The notes: generated by a model not told the origin, from the sequence alone. DNA of 64,000 nucleotides from Cordylochernes scorpioides (GCA_030710605.1 CP092865.1:144259081-144323080), one strand, 5' to 3'. Shown: positions 52,772-62,599, counted from the first letter of the stretch. Numbers and translations are program-made.

Positions 52772-53587
52772 TGTGGCAATATCGTTGCGGGGTTTCTTGT
52801 TGTTTGATTTGAATGGTGAGGATTGATTGAAACGCAGTCGTTTGAGTGGAAGTTGCAGCATACAGTTAGGAATAATCAGGACACGTGATTGAGTTTGAAA
52901 ATAAAGGCAACGGGTTGGAGGAAAGAAAGTTTGATAAGAGCTGAGCGATTTGACTTATTAATTAGCTGATCACATGGCGGTGATGGTACTTAGCTGTGGG
53001 ATGAGCAGAAGGGGAGAGATCTAGAGCCGATGTCACCTCCTTGGGAGCCCAAGCGTAACTAACTATTCTTGTCTTTCGATTTAACACCACGAGTCAGTTT
53101 CTCTCTGATTGGTTGAGAGATCTCACATGATCTTTCCCTATTGGTTGACCTACTTAAGGTGCTATCTTCTGATAGGCCGGCGGTTTCCTTTGGTGAAAGA
53201 TATGATCTGCTTTGATAGGAAGTGTCGAGTGCCCTTTTGACTTTATTTACTTCCGTGTTATCAAATACGTCCTATCTTTGCCGGAAATGTTGGGCGTTAG
53301 CTTAATATTTATAACTTCTGGTCACCGAATACATCCTGTTTTTCCAGGAAGTGTCGAGTGCTTCTTGTCTAATATAACTTCTGCGGTCACTAGAGACGAC
53401 CGGTCTCTGCCCCTGCAATGTTGACACAGGGGTGCCAAAATAGTCGTGCCAGCTTTAGTCTTACTTCCTATATCTTTTGTTACTTTCTTTCCTCCATTTA
53501 CCTTGTTCTTTATTAAGTCTTTGAAAATCATACATGGTACATACATAGTGGGTCGGGGTTGCATTTAATTATATACAAATTATGACA
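52772..53587 (-). repeat. 5' LTR of the gypsy element
   Basis: 816 bp, the same sequence as the 3' LTR wherever compared (a constant offset of 7611 between matching positions). Immediately inside it (minus strand GAACGGCTAAGTCGACAGG) there is no TGG that would start a conventional tRNA primer binding site. Confidence 0.95.
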
Positions 53588-54555
53588 TATATATATATAT
53601 ATATATATTAACTAATAATAAATAGTTATTTAATTTTATAGTCCAGTTTTGTATTAAGATTATCTTCACTATTATGATCATTTAAATATTAATATAAATA
53701 TATATTAACTAATATATATATATATATATTAACTAATTACTAATATATATATATATATAGGCTAAAGGTTAAATAGTAAATCTATAAAGATATGACAACT
53801 GTACTGTTCGAGCATGAGGTCCATTGAGTATTATTTGTTTTCATCCCTAGGTATTTGGCCAGGATAAGATTATCAGTTCGTAGTGTGGAATCATAGCTAC
53901 CTAAAATTGTGGATTCTTCAAAAGAACAGTCTTTTGTTTCCTCTTGGCCAAGAATCCAGTATTGACAAACAATGTCACTCAATGCTTATCTGTGACAGAT
54001 TATTCACATTTTTAAAGTCTATATCTATCAGACGACTGGATAGTTCTAAAGTTTCATTTCTCTCAATAACAAGGAAGCGTCTTACAGACCACAGTTGTTA
54101 TTTGGACGTCTTTGTCACATGATTATTTAGAACTTCACTGAAAACGAACGTAGATTTGCTGAATAATTTATTTAAATTCGAGTTAGAATCCTCTATTTAA
54201 ACATAAGGTAATAGCGCGTCATCTATATTTAATAAATTTATTCATTTTTTGTATGTTTTTTGTTTTTCTTTTACAAATAATATTGTAGCGAAGAAAATCA
54301 AGTCTTTGTATATCTGGGGATGTGAAAGTATTTATTGATGACGTCAGCACGACTAGTCGACAATTATTAACAACTCAACCAAACTATCTACAGCTAGAGA
54401 ATCTTGAACAAGCAAGCAAAGAAATATTTTGATCATTATTTTACATAAACAGAGTAATATATATTTATATAATCTGTTGAATATTTTCATTGAATAATTA
54501 AATTAAATAATAAATTATTTCTTCGCCACACAATATAATGGTAAACGTGTTTCTT
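53588..54555. other. AT-rich intron DNA
   Basis: (TA)n tracts to 53760. A 66-codon minus frame at 53982-53782 is not recognised. Confidence 0.45.
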
Positions 54556-54750
54556 GTCCATTAAGCTTATGTCCATAGAGTTGCTAGATACCTCAACCAA
54601 GAATTCTCTCAAAATTCCGGGTATATGAGCAGAACAGCCCAATACAGTTATAATATGCAAGCATTGGCGAAACCGCTGGGAGGGTTCACCACTGATGAGC
54701 CAAGCCCTCCCAATATTTTCCATTGCATTAAGGACAGTAGTAAACGTTTT
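54556..54750. mobile_element. MITE-B, reversed
   Basis: TAAGCTTATGTCCATAGAGT at the left, GCGAAACCGCTGGGAGGGTT in the core, TGCATTAAGGACAGTAGTAA at the right. Confidence 0.75.
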
Positions 54751-54869
54751 ATTTGTAAAAGAAAAAAAAAAGTCGAGCGAAAATAATTTCATTTTTAATA
54801 TAGATCTTTAGAGAAATCATCAAATATAAACAGTATAATTTTAGAATCGCACAAAAGTGAAATTGTACT

Positions 54870-55140
54870 GGGATCACCCTTCGGGCCCAAATACCTGTTT
54901 CATGATTTTTCCAGGAAGCCCCAAAGACTAGTTATTTGGTCATTTGAGATAGAGCTTACATCACGCTGATGAGGGCCAACAGCCCTAAACGCGTACATGG
55001 TTAGCTTTACTTGATTAATCAAGAATGGGTATTTGACCAATTCTGGAATAATTGAAAAATCAATGATTAGTTTATTTTTATTCCGAAAGATCGAGTAAGC
55101 CATCGTTAATTTTTAGTTGCACGTTTGGGATATGCCTTTT
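54870..55140 (+). mobile_element. HHR-1 family element
   Basis: Matches the + oriented copy at 22735-23035, including the end TAAGCCATCGTTAATTTTTA-like region. Carries the hammerhead below. Confidence 0.7.
54953..55006 (+). ncRNA. hammerhead motif, family 1, core mutated
   Basis: CTGATGA and stem II GGGC-CAACA-GCCC are intact, but the next box reads TAAA instead of GAAA (G12 to U), and the cleavage region is GCGTAC. Predicted inactive. Confidence 0.7.
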
Positions 55141-55276
55141 TTTCCCTTAATTCTAATTTTAGTTTTTCTTGAAAATGGCTATAGCGGGGTCAGAAAACTC
55201 AGAAAAACAAGATTATAATGGATTATAAATATAATCAGAAATCCAACCTTCAAACATATTTGCTGTTCAAAAAAAA

Positions 55277-55347
55277 CAAAGGTCGCCTCTCCCGTCAAAA
55301 TAGACGTCAAAGCTAGACGTCTATTTTGACGGGAGAGGCGACCTTTG
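55277..55347. repeat. 31-bp-arm perfect hairpin
   Basis: ACAAAGGTCGCCTCTCCCGT-CAAAATAGACGTC and its exact complement flank a 7-nt loop (AAAGCTA). It lies about 200 bp upstream of an ADAMTS acceptor and is unrelated to the other families here. Confidence 0.9.
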
Positions 55348-55543
55348 TCTTTTTAGATCAATATCCTCCCGGTTTCCATCTATGATTGCTGTTGTTAATG
55401 TTCTAAAAATAATTTCTATCATTTCTTTTATCTTTACTTCACTGACTTGTCTTTTTTTTTTTTTTAGTTCAAATCAAACTTTCCTGTTTTGATATATAGA
55501 TTACATATTCTCCAATGCTCCGTGCTAACGCTAGGACCAACAG

Positions 55544-55912
55544 TGCAGCGTCAAGTGTGGCCTGGGCTACAAGTACCGGGCTGTGTATTGCTCGGCCGGA
55601 GGTCATTCCCCTACGGCGGACATCCACTGTAACCCAGCCTACAAGCCACGCTCCAAGCGTCGCTGCCGGGAGTCACGCTGCCCTTTCCAGTGGCGAGCAG
55701 GGGCCTGGGGGCCATGTAGCACCACCTGCGGGCGTGGTGAGCAAGTACGGGATGTCACCTGCCACTTGGTCAACGCCTACGGTTGGGTGGACCCTCGGAT
55801 CAGACCAGCATCTCGCTGTAATGATACCGGGCCTCCCGTAGCTAGGAAAGCTTGTAACCACGGCAGCTGTGATCCCACAGGAGCTGTGTGGCGACCAGGA
55901 CCTTGGTCTTCG
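55544..55912 (+). CDS. ADAMTS9: ADAMTS exon: TSP1-13, TSP1-14, start of TSP1-15
   Basis: Encodes CSVKCGLGYKYRAVYCSAGG, then WRAGAWGPCSTTCGRGEQVR and GAVWRPGPWSS, 123 codons in phase 0. Acceptor CCAACAG, donor GTAGGT. It joins cleanly to the exon ending WST at 38831. Confidence 0.95.
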
Positions 55913-55968
55913 GTAGGTCTCTCTGCCATCTATCTCTCCAGCCTTCACTTCTGTGTCTGTTGGCTCAG

Positions 55969-56107
55969 TGCTCCGTAGGCTGCGGTCGGGGACGTCAGAA
56001 ACGGAAGCTATTCTGTATCTCCATTGCCACGAACAAACGGCTTCCCAAGGCAAAATGTGAAGGAGTGCCTCGGCCGCGTAGAAAGAGAAAATGTACAATG
56101 AGACCAT
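55969..56107 (+). CDS. ADAMTS9: ADAMTS exon: TSP1-15
   Basis: Encodes CSVGCGRGRQKRKLFCISIA to RPRRKRKCTMRP and the first base of the last Cys codon, following a 56-bp intron. Exit phase 1 matches the GON exon at 60592 and restores the final Cys. Very basic C-terminal half (RPRRKRK). CSVGCG lacks the Ser/Thr needed for O-fucose. Confidence 0.94.
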
Positions 56108-56322
56108 GTAAGTACGCATTGGCTTTGACCATGTTAGCTAGCCATTGCTCCATATGTCTATATATCACATATATCCATATGTGTTTTGATAAAGTGTTGT
56201 TGTGATCATCCCAGAAAAAAAAAACATTCAAATACACGTGGTGCTATACGCTGAGTTCTGCAGAAAGTTCTTAGACATTTACTATATATCTACTAGAAAG
56301 GCACACTACTAGTAACCAAGAC

Positions 56323-56512
56323 CAAGGGTCGGCAAACTTTTGAGTCGGAAGAGTCAAAAATATAAATTACAAAGTTTTTAAAGAGATACAAAAATTTTCT
56401 TACCAACAATAAATAGTACTCGCATAGATAATATTTGCCTATGGAACTATATAAAGAACTTCACATCCAAAGAGCTGCAGGTGGCTCGCGAGCCGCAGTT
56501 TGCCGACCTCTG
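56323..56512. mobile_element. hAT-like MITE
   Basis: CAAGGGTCGGCAAACTTTTG at the left and GCAGTTTGCCGACCTCTG at the right are inverted. Same family as 7387 and 39037. Its right edge touches the next minisatellite. Confidence 0.75.
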
Positions 56513-56885
56513 GTCTAGACAGCCTAAAACTCAACTATCCGTATCTCCATGGTAGCCTAGACAGCCTAAATCTCAACTATCCGTATCTCCATGGTAGCCT
56601 AGACAGCCTAAATCTCAACTATCCGTATCTCCATGGTAGCCTAGACAGCCTAAAACTCAACTATCCGTATCTCCATGGTAGCCTAGACAGCCTAAAACTC
56701 AACTATCCGTATCTCCATGGTAGCCTAGACAGCCTAAAACTCAACTATCCGTATCTCCATGGTAGCCTAGACAGCCTAAAACTCAACTATCCGTATCTCC
56801 ATGGTAGCCTAGACAGCCTAAAACTCAACTATCCGTATCTCCATGGTAGCCTAGACAGCCTAAATCTCAACTATCCGTATCAATT
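56513..56885. repeat. 42-bp minisatellite x 9
   Basis: Units of CCTAGACAGCCTAAAACTCA-ACTATCCGTATCTCCATGGTAG. Because 42 is a multiple of 3, the array is open in one frame with a 14-residue repeat (LDSLKLNYPYLHGS). Lies in the intron 56108-60591. Confidence 0.95.
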
Positions 56886-57574
56886 AGGTATAATTGATGT
56901 GTCTAATTTATACACGAAGGTATTTTTTTTTTGGAAAATGAGTTGTTTTTTATCACAATAGCTATATAAATAAATTTTTATGAACTAAAGAAATTCATTT
57001 TCTACATAAGTGTAAATATTTAAACGTATTTAGATATGAATAATATTACAGGTACCTGATAATATTCGCTATAATAAGAAAATAGATAATATCGGAAATT
57101 CAAAAAACGAACACAATATAAAATTTTGATAGAAAAACACTTGGAAAAATATATATAGCGACCATTAGTGATCCATGAAACGGATATGTAAAATATAAAT
57201 TCAAACAAAACGCCAATATTCAATGCCAAGTCACTTAACATATACCGAAAATTTTTCAAACAATGGGTTAAAGTTTTTTTTATAAAATATTTGTTGACAA
57301 TTTCTGTATAGAGAGTAAAATGAAGAATTCCGAGTTTGAATTAGTGTCTGTCAAGGTATTGAAAAAATGCTATAGCTAAATCAGCATACTCTTTGCCACA
57401 ACAATGAGCGTATCCATAGTTATTTAGGAATATGATAGTTTTGAAGTCTATCAAAAGTATATACATCTCTTTCCAATGCCTCTGATATGGTAAACTTCAC
57501 CAAAGTTCGATTCACCCAGAGAATTGGTCTTTCCCAAACTAGCTTGAAGAATTAAACTAAGATTACTTATCGTA
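56886..57574. other. AT-rich intron DNA, nothing recognised
   Basis: Short frames only. Confidence 0.4.
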
Positions 57575-57895
57575 AAGATAGAGGCTGCCTGGCCGGCATT
57601 CATAGTTCTTAGAATTAAAGACACTTCGGCCAGTAAATCTTTTTTATTGTCTCGATGTTTCGACAAAAATCTTTTGTCCTTGTCAGGATCGAACAAAAAT
57701 GAAAACATTTGGCAAAGCGTTAAAAATTATTTTTTATTAAAATTAAAGACTAATTTTTAACGTTTTGCCAAATGTTTTAATTTTTGTTTGCTCCTGACAG
57801 GACAAAAGATATTTATCGAAACATCGCTACAATAAAAAAAGATTTGCTGACCGAAGTATCTTTAATTTGAAGAACTATGATTACTTAGGAAAATC
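57575..57895. mobile_element. HHR-2 elements in inverted arrangement
   Basis: The left arm starts AGAGGCTGCCTGGCCGGCAT; the right arm ends TCTTTAATTTGAAGAACTAT, close to the complement of the left. Each arm holds a decayed family-2 hammerhead-like core. Confidence 0.7.
57646..57695 (-). ncRNA. hammerhead-like motif, family 2, mutated
   Basis: Minus strand CTGACAA (G8 to A), G, GACAAAA-GAT-TTTTGTC, GAAAC, ATC. Stem II is perfect but the core and triplet are changed. The partner on the + strand (57784-57833) is more decayed. Confidence 0.45.
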
Positions 57896-58545
57896 TACTC
57901 ATGAGGCAGATGCGTACAACTTTATATTTACTTCAAAATGACCTTTTAAATTAATAATGAGTTATATTAATATAGTTTGATGGAGTTAAATTGTAAATAT
58001 ATGTGGAATATATATATACAATCCTCTACTAGTGGCTACAAATATCTTCTTATATGCATATAATATAATCAAAATATCTTCTATTATTGTAATTTGCTTG
58101 GAACTCATAAAGTTAAAGAAAGGCTGACGTTCCCAGAGATAGCCGTGACAATCTGGCGCCACATAACTTCACAACAGGAAAACAGGGAACAGGAAAGGTC
58201 CAATCTTTGGCCCCGGTAGGGGAACTCCGGAGCTGGGGCTGTTAAAAGACAGTTGGGTGGAAAGGTTCAAAGGAGATGTACTGGGCAGTCTCATTGCTGG
58301 AGCCATGTCAGTACGTCTGTTACTAGGGACATAGTCTTCTTATATATCGCCACTAACCTCTGGAGTATTTATTTTCATATCCATTTACATTACTACATAC
58401 ACATATGCTATCCATTCAATATTGGGGAAAATATAATTAATATAAATAACTATATGAGACCCTACCTTCCATTATGTTACTTGGTTAAGAAACTTAGTTC
58501 TAGGTAGTGTCATCCAGTTATCATAATTGTTTTTCTTAACATATA
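57896..58545. other. intron DNA, nothing recognised
   Basis: AT-rich apart from a slightly GC-richer patch near 58130-58300. No feature supported. Confidence 0.4.
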
Positions 58546-58690
58546 CACTCATGGGAACAATACTTAAGAAAGTTGTACGTTTTATCATGTATATCGGGAT
58601 TCAGACAATAACTCTGAAAGATATTACAGTAACATTTATTGAAGACACACGAGATAACCAAGTGTGAACAAAATATCTACATATCTCTCC
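58546..58690. mobile_element. MITE-A, partial, reversed
   Basis: ACTCATGGGAACAATACTTA, AGACAATAACTCTGAAAGAT and GAGATAACCAAGTGTGAACA; the other end is missing. Confidence 0.7.
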
Positions 58691-59067
58691 ATGTTTCTCT
58701 ATTTATGCTTCTATGCAAATAAAATATGATGAAGATATTCTTTAAAAGTGAATTATATTTTCTTTAAAATTCGATAAAATGTTCTAATAGCTGGGTTTTA
58801 GAGATGAAATATGTTTCAACTGAGAAAGATTGTAAGGAAGAGAAAATGTTTAAAAAACGAAATAGAATTGATCAGGGTCTTGGGATGACCGACATTGAGC
58901 AAAACTGACTCAGCACAAGTGACTTGACATTTAGGTCCATTTGGCTTGCATCTTCCTCCATGTTCTATTGCACGTACACCAGTGTTTATGTAACTTAGAC
59001 ACTGTCTAGTTGTGAGTGGCTAGCAAATACTGGTTCATCACAAGATTCCACCCTAAGGTATCTCATA

Positions 59068-60170
59068 CACTCATGGACAAAACTTAAGAAAGTGGAAAGT
59101 CTTTAATGTTGTCTGTTTCCTTTTTTGTTTTTCTTAAGAGACAGAGGCAATTTTGTTCACACTTGGTTATCTCGTGTGTCTTCAATTAAGATCACTGTAA
59201 TATCTTTCAGAGTTATTGTCTGAATCCCGATATACGTACATACTAAAAAGTACAACTTCCTTAAATTTTGTTTATGAGTGTATCTTTCAGAGTTATTGTC
59301 TGAATCCTGATATACATGCTAAAAAGTACAACTTCCTTAAGTTTTGTCCATGAGTGTATCTTTCAGAATTATTGTCTGAATCCTGATATACATGCTAAAA
59401 TGTACAACTTCCTTAACAAATTCCTCTGGATTAGCTTCAAATATCGCAAGATTGTCCGAAGATAACTTTCTCCTTACAGCCTTTTGATCGGGTGTCAAAA
59501 GTTTGGGAACCCAACGGGCAGAAAGCTTCCTGAGGCCCAAGTGTTCTCTCATGATCCGATCCACTGTTGTTTTTGGAATACCCAAGGTCTCTTCTATCTG
59601 ACCAACTGTCATTCTTCTCTCCAACATAACCAAATCATGCATCTTACCGATGTTTTCTTGAGTAACTGACTCAACAGGTCTTCCTGGTCGATGTTCGTCT
59701 TCGGTACTGATCCTCCCTAATTTAAACGCAGCTACCCATTTTTTTAATATGCTATAAGAAGGAGCATCTTCCCTTAATGTATCCACCATATCCTCATAGA
59801 TTTCCTTCGGCGACATTCCTTTCTTACAAAGATATTTTATTACAGCACGAATCTCGTTTGTCTCCATTTTAGATGATTCCTTTTTCTTGTCCTCTTTCAG
59901 GACCTATAACAAAAAATGGGTTAGTTGTAGAAACTTAAAAATATACATATCTTTATACAAGGCTTTAAGGTATATATGGTAAATTTTATTAATTTCTAAT
60001 ATTTCGTTCTCATGGTCGGGCCACGGACTTATCGGACACCCCTCGTACATGCTAAAATGTACAACTTCCTTAAGTTTTGTCTATGAGTGTATTTTTCAGA
60101 GTTATTGACTATATCCCGATATACATGCTAAAAGTTACAACTTCCTTAAGTTTTGTCCATGAGTGTATAT
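59068..60170 (-). mobile_element. MITE-A/mariner composite: candidate progenitor remnant
   Basis: Left end ACTCATGGACAAAACTTAAG, three tails (59206-59415), then a transposase fragment (59415-59867), then a unique stretch, then tails again ending TTTTGTCCATGAGTGTAT near 60167. The MITE-A ends therefore bracket mariner coding sequence. Confidence 0.75.
59337..59867 (-). pseudogene. mariner transposase N-terminal domain, truncated
   Basis: Starts METNEIRAVIKYLCKKGMSP and includes WVAAFKLGR, HRPGRP, TVGQIEETLGIPKTTVDRIM and LGLRKLSARWVPKLL, the paired helix-turn-helix domain of mariner transposases (the AT-hook-like GRP box and the GMRKxxxRWVPxxL segment). After NPEEFVKE the frame runs into MITE-A tail sequence, so the last 20 or so codons are not transposase and the catalytic domain is absent. 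Confidence 0.88.
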
Positions 60171-60591
60171 GAGCAAATTCAACACTGGCTCCATAGAAAC
60201 GCCATAATAAAAGGCAATTAGGTCGACTTCCAACTTTAGTGGCCATATAAAATAATCTCTACTTGATATAGAAACCTCGTGAGTATTTTCTAGGAAAATC
60301 TCTATTATTTTATTGAGTTGTTTGTTGTATACAGGAGGCTCGTGAAACATCCCACTGTGTTTACAGCTAAAGTTTCTTGTCCAGAAGTGGCTGCGTTGTA
60401 TGGAATAATTGTGTAGATTGCATGTGTACCAACAATTGTCTAACAGTTTCGTCGTGTAAAGTTAGCTGTAAGTTATACTCCTAGTTCTCCTGAAGGGCAC
60501 ACACATTAAAGATAGAAAAACTAAAATAGTAAAAGAAACTTAACCTTGGATTGCATTTTAATTTTATTAAATTGTCAACTATGTCTCCCAG

Positions 60592-60778
60592 GTGCTCCCA
60601 TCAGCTGCCAGGACATCCAGACACGGGTGAACGTGCGTCACGACGGCGAGCAGGAGCTACAAGTCCGCGGTCGATACGTGAAAGTTTTCTGTTTCGCCAT
60701 GAACTCCTCCCAGCCGCAGGAGTACGTGACACTTCTGGCTGGCCAGGCCGAGAACTATGCCGAGGTCTACAACCGACG
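60592..60778 (+). CDS. ADAMTS9: ADAMTS exon: GON domain, first part
   Basis: Encodes APISCQDIQTRVNVRHDGEQ, then GRYVKVFCFAMNSSQPQEYV and TLLAGQAENYAEVYNRR. SC..(L/I)......DG......G...K.FC..M....P.EYVTL..G..EN.(A/S)EVY is the GON-domain opening, found only in ADAMTS9, ADAMTS20 and GON-1 type proteins. Entry phase 1, exit phase 2, acceptor CTCCCAG, donor GTACGT. Confidence 0.96.
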
Positions 60779-60783
60779 GTACG

Positions 60784-61230
60784 TCCATTGCTTGTTGTGT
60801 CTTATCCCCTTGTAATCACACAAATTCCATGAGAGCTGTTTAATGATAAGCAGCGGCCACGATCATTACATGTTGTTGTTTCTTATTCCCCTTTGCCAAG
60901 ATTACACAAATTCCATGAGTCCTCGAGCTGTTTGATGATAATTAATGGCCACAACCATTACATGTTGTGTCTTATTTTCTTGTGGTTACACAAATTCCAT
61001 GAGAGCTGCTTAATGATAAGCAGCGGCCACTACCATTACATGTTTCTTATCCCCTTGTGATTACACCAATTTCATGAGAACTGCTTGATGATGAGCAGCG
61101 GTCACGTTCATTACATGATTCTTATCCCCTTGTGGTTACATAAATTCTACGAGAATTGTTTGATGATGAGCAGCGGTCAGGTTTATTACATGTTTTGTAT
61201 CCCCTTGTTATTGCACAAATTCCATGATAA
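60784..61230 (+). repeat. minisatellite starting at the GON exon donor
   Basis: About six units of 75-95 bp share CATTACATGTTG, TCTTATCCCCTTGT, CACAAATTCCATGAGAGCTG and TTGATGATAAGCAGCGG. The array resumes at 61643-61715 after the foldback insertion. Confidence 0.85.
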
Positions 61231-61274
61231 TTTATAATACAATATAATATAATATAATGCGACTTGTGATTGTA

Positions 61275-61642
61275 AAACGACATTTGAAAATTATATCGCA
61301 AGTGTTTCTTTTCAACGAAAAATCAAAATTTTATTTTTTAAGGAGAAATAACGATTATTTGTAACCTTAAGAATGAGGTATGAAAGGATGAATTGTGAAG
61401 AGTAATGATAAACGGAAAAATAAAGTCTAGTGGACATGGCATCTGCCCGGTAAGCGGAACACTGTGGGTTCGATTCCCATCCCTGGACACTTTTATTTTT
61501 CCGTTTATCATTACTCTTCACAATTCATCCTTTCATACTTCATCCTCAAGGTTAGAAATAATCGTTATTTCTCCTTAAAAAATAAAATTTTGATTTTTCG
61601 TTGAAAAGAAACACTTGCGATATAATTTTCAAATGTCGTTTC
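61275..61642. mobile_element. foldback element carrying a tRNA-like core
   Basis: Two arms of about 145 bp (61275-61426 and 61491-61642) are inverted copies. Examples are ACGACATTTGAAAATTATAT on the left and ATATAATTTTCAAATGTCGT on the right. The core between them is a tRNA-like sequence. The element interrupts a minisatellite. Confidence 0.88.
61427..61489 (+). tRNA. tRNA-like core, 5' truncated, anticodon GGT
   Basis: Identical to the cloverleaf at 989-1060 from CTAGTGGACATGGCATCTGC onward, but the 5' acceptor strand and first D-stem bases are missing, so it cannot be a functional tRNA. The B box GGTTCGATTCC is intact. Confidence 0.6.
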
Positions 61643-61861
61643 CATGATAATTGTTTGATGATAAGCAGCGGTCACGACCATTACATGTTGTTGTTTCTTA
61701 TCCCCTTGTTATGCGAATATTTATATGAAGATAATAGGTTATAACGTACATTTGAACAAATTTGTATCTATTAGTTTTCTTTAAAAATCTTTTTGTTCCT
61801 CTCTCGTATATCAGTGAGAGAGAAATGTCGTAGTCCCCCCGAATCAAGATGTCGCGTGCAG

Positions 61862-62004
61862 GCTGTCGCGGCCCGAGACCTGTCCCCGCAATGGCGCCCG
61901 CATGGACCCGTGTCCCGAGGAGTGCAGGGACGACAACACGGCAGGACCTGGACTCACCACATACTCCCGTGTAGCCGTCAATATCTCCTCCCTCACCCTA
62001 GACT
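61862..62004 (+). CDS. ADAMTS9: ADAMTS exon: GON domain, middle
   Basis: With the split codon it encodes RLSRPETCPRNGARMDPCPE, then CRDDNTAGPGLTTYSRVAVN and ISSLTLD, following GON pattern (R)L..P..CP.NG.R...C.C..D..AG...(F/Y)..(I/V)..(D/N)(L/I). Entry phase 2, exit phase 1, donor GTAAGT. Confidence 0.93.
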
Positions 62005-62058
62005 GTAAGTCCTTCTGTGTGTGAGTCCAGGATCCTCACTTCCTCTGTGTGAATGCAG

Positions 62059-62094
62059 ACCTCGATATGAGATTCAGCCAGACACTGCAGGGAT
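62059..62094 (+). CDS. ADAMTS9: ADAMTS exon: GON domain, cut by assembly gap
   Basis: After a 54-bp intron it encodes YLDMRFSQTLQG, equivalent to the DLQFAxTxEG stretch of GON domains. The exon runs into the N gap. The remaining GON residues and the stop codon are in the gap or beyond the window. Confidence 0.88.
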
Positions 62095-62599
62095 NNNNNN
62101 NNNNNNNNNNNNNNNNNNNNNNNNNNNNNNNNNNNNNNNNNNNNNNNNNNNNNNNNNNNNNNNNNNNNNNNNNNNNNNNNNNNNNNNNNNNNNNNNNNNN
62201 NNNNNNNNNNNNNNNNNNNNNNNNNNNNNNNNNNNNNNNNNNNNNNNNNNNNNNNNNNNNNNNNNNNNNNNNNNNNNNNNNNNNNNNNNNNNNNNNNNNN
62301 NNNNNNNNNNNNNNNNNNNNNNNNNNNNNNNNNNNNNNNNNNNNNNNNNNNNNNNNNNNNNNNNNNNNNNNNNNNNNNNNNNNNNNNNNNNNNNNNNNNN
62401 NNNNNNNNNNNNNNNNNNNNNNNNNNNNNNNNNNNNNNNNNNNNNNNNNNNNNNNNNNNNNNNNNNNNNNNNNNNNNNNNNNNNNNNNNNNNNNNNNNNN
62501 NNNNNNNNNNNNNNNNNNNNNNNNNNNNNNNNNNNNNNNNNNNNNNNNNNNNNNNNNNNNNNNNNNNNNNNNNNNNNNNNNNNNNNNNNNNNNNNNNNN
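62095..62599. other. assembly gap (505 N)
   Basis: Run of N. Apparent open frames across it are meaningless. Confidence 1.

Larger units (their letters stand above)
45161..53587 (-). mobile_element. Ty3/gypsy (Metaviridae) LTR retrotransposon, apparently complete
   Basis: An 8427-bp element reading on the minus strand: 5' LTR 53587-52772, gag, pol, a noncoding region, 3' LTR 45976-45161. Order protease, RT, RNase H, integrase places it with Ty3/gypsy. The LTRs have the same length (816 bp), show no offset anywhere I compared them, and pol has no stop, so insertion is recent. It inserted into a (TA)n tract, so the target duplication cannot be delimited. It lies antisense in the largest ADAMTS intron. 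Confidence 0.97.
4772..62094 (+). other. ADAMTS9: ADAMTS9/20/GON-1-type metalloprotease gene (25 exons seen, both ends missing)
   Basis: This is the gene-level entry for the exons listed separately. Secreted ADAMTS proteases of this clade are zinc metalloproteases of the extracellular matrix; the family is known for versican/aggrecan cleavage and gonad morphogenesis in C. elegans (GON-1). Domain order seen: furin site, M12B catalytic domain, disintegrin-like, TSP1-1, Cys-rich, spacer, TSP1-2 to TSP1-15, GON. The GON domain and the count of 15 TSP1 repeats restrict the assignment to the ADAMTS9/20 clade. All internal exon joins keep frame (phases 0, 1 and 2 all match) and use GT/AG sites. Eight introns are 51-72 bp and the largest is 16.7 kb (38832-55543). 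Signal peptide and prodomain exons lie upstream; the GON end is lost in the gap. The clade is certain; one-to-one orthology with vertebrate ADAMTS9 versus ADAMTS20 cannot be decided. Confidence 0.95.

Noticed and set aside
54650..54720. Type II hammerhead in MITE-B (GGCGAAAC ... CTGATGAGCC can pair GGC/GCC)
   Set aside because: GAAA and CTGATGA are present in circularly permuted order, but no closed stem I fits between the cleavage triplet and CTGATGA. The conserved pairing is explained better by the GGGAGGG/CCCTCCC hairpin.
56500..56961. 153-codon open frame as a gene
   Set aside because: It is produced by a 42-bp tandem array without stops and lies in an intron; no domain or flanking gene structure supports it.
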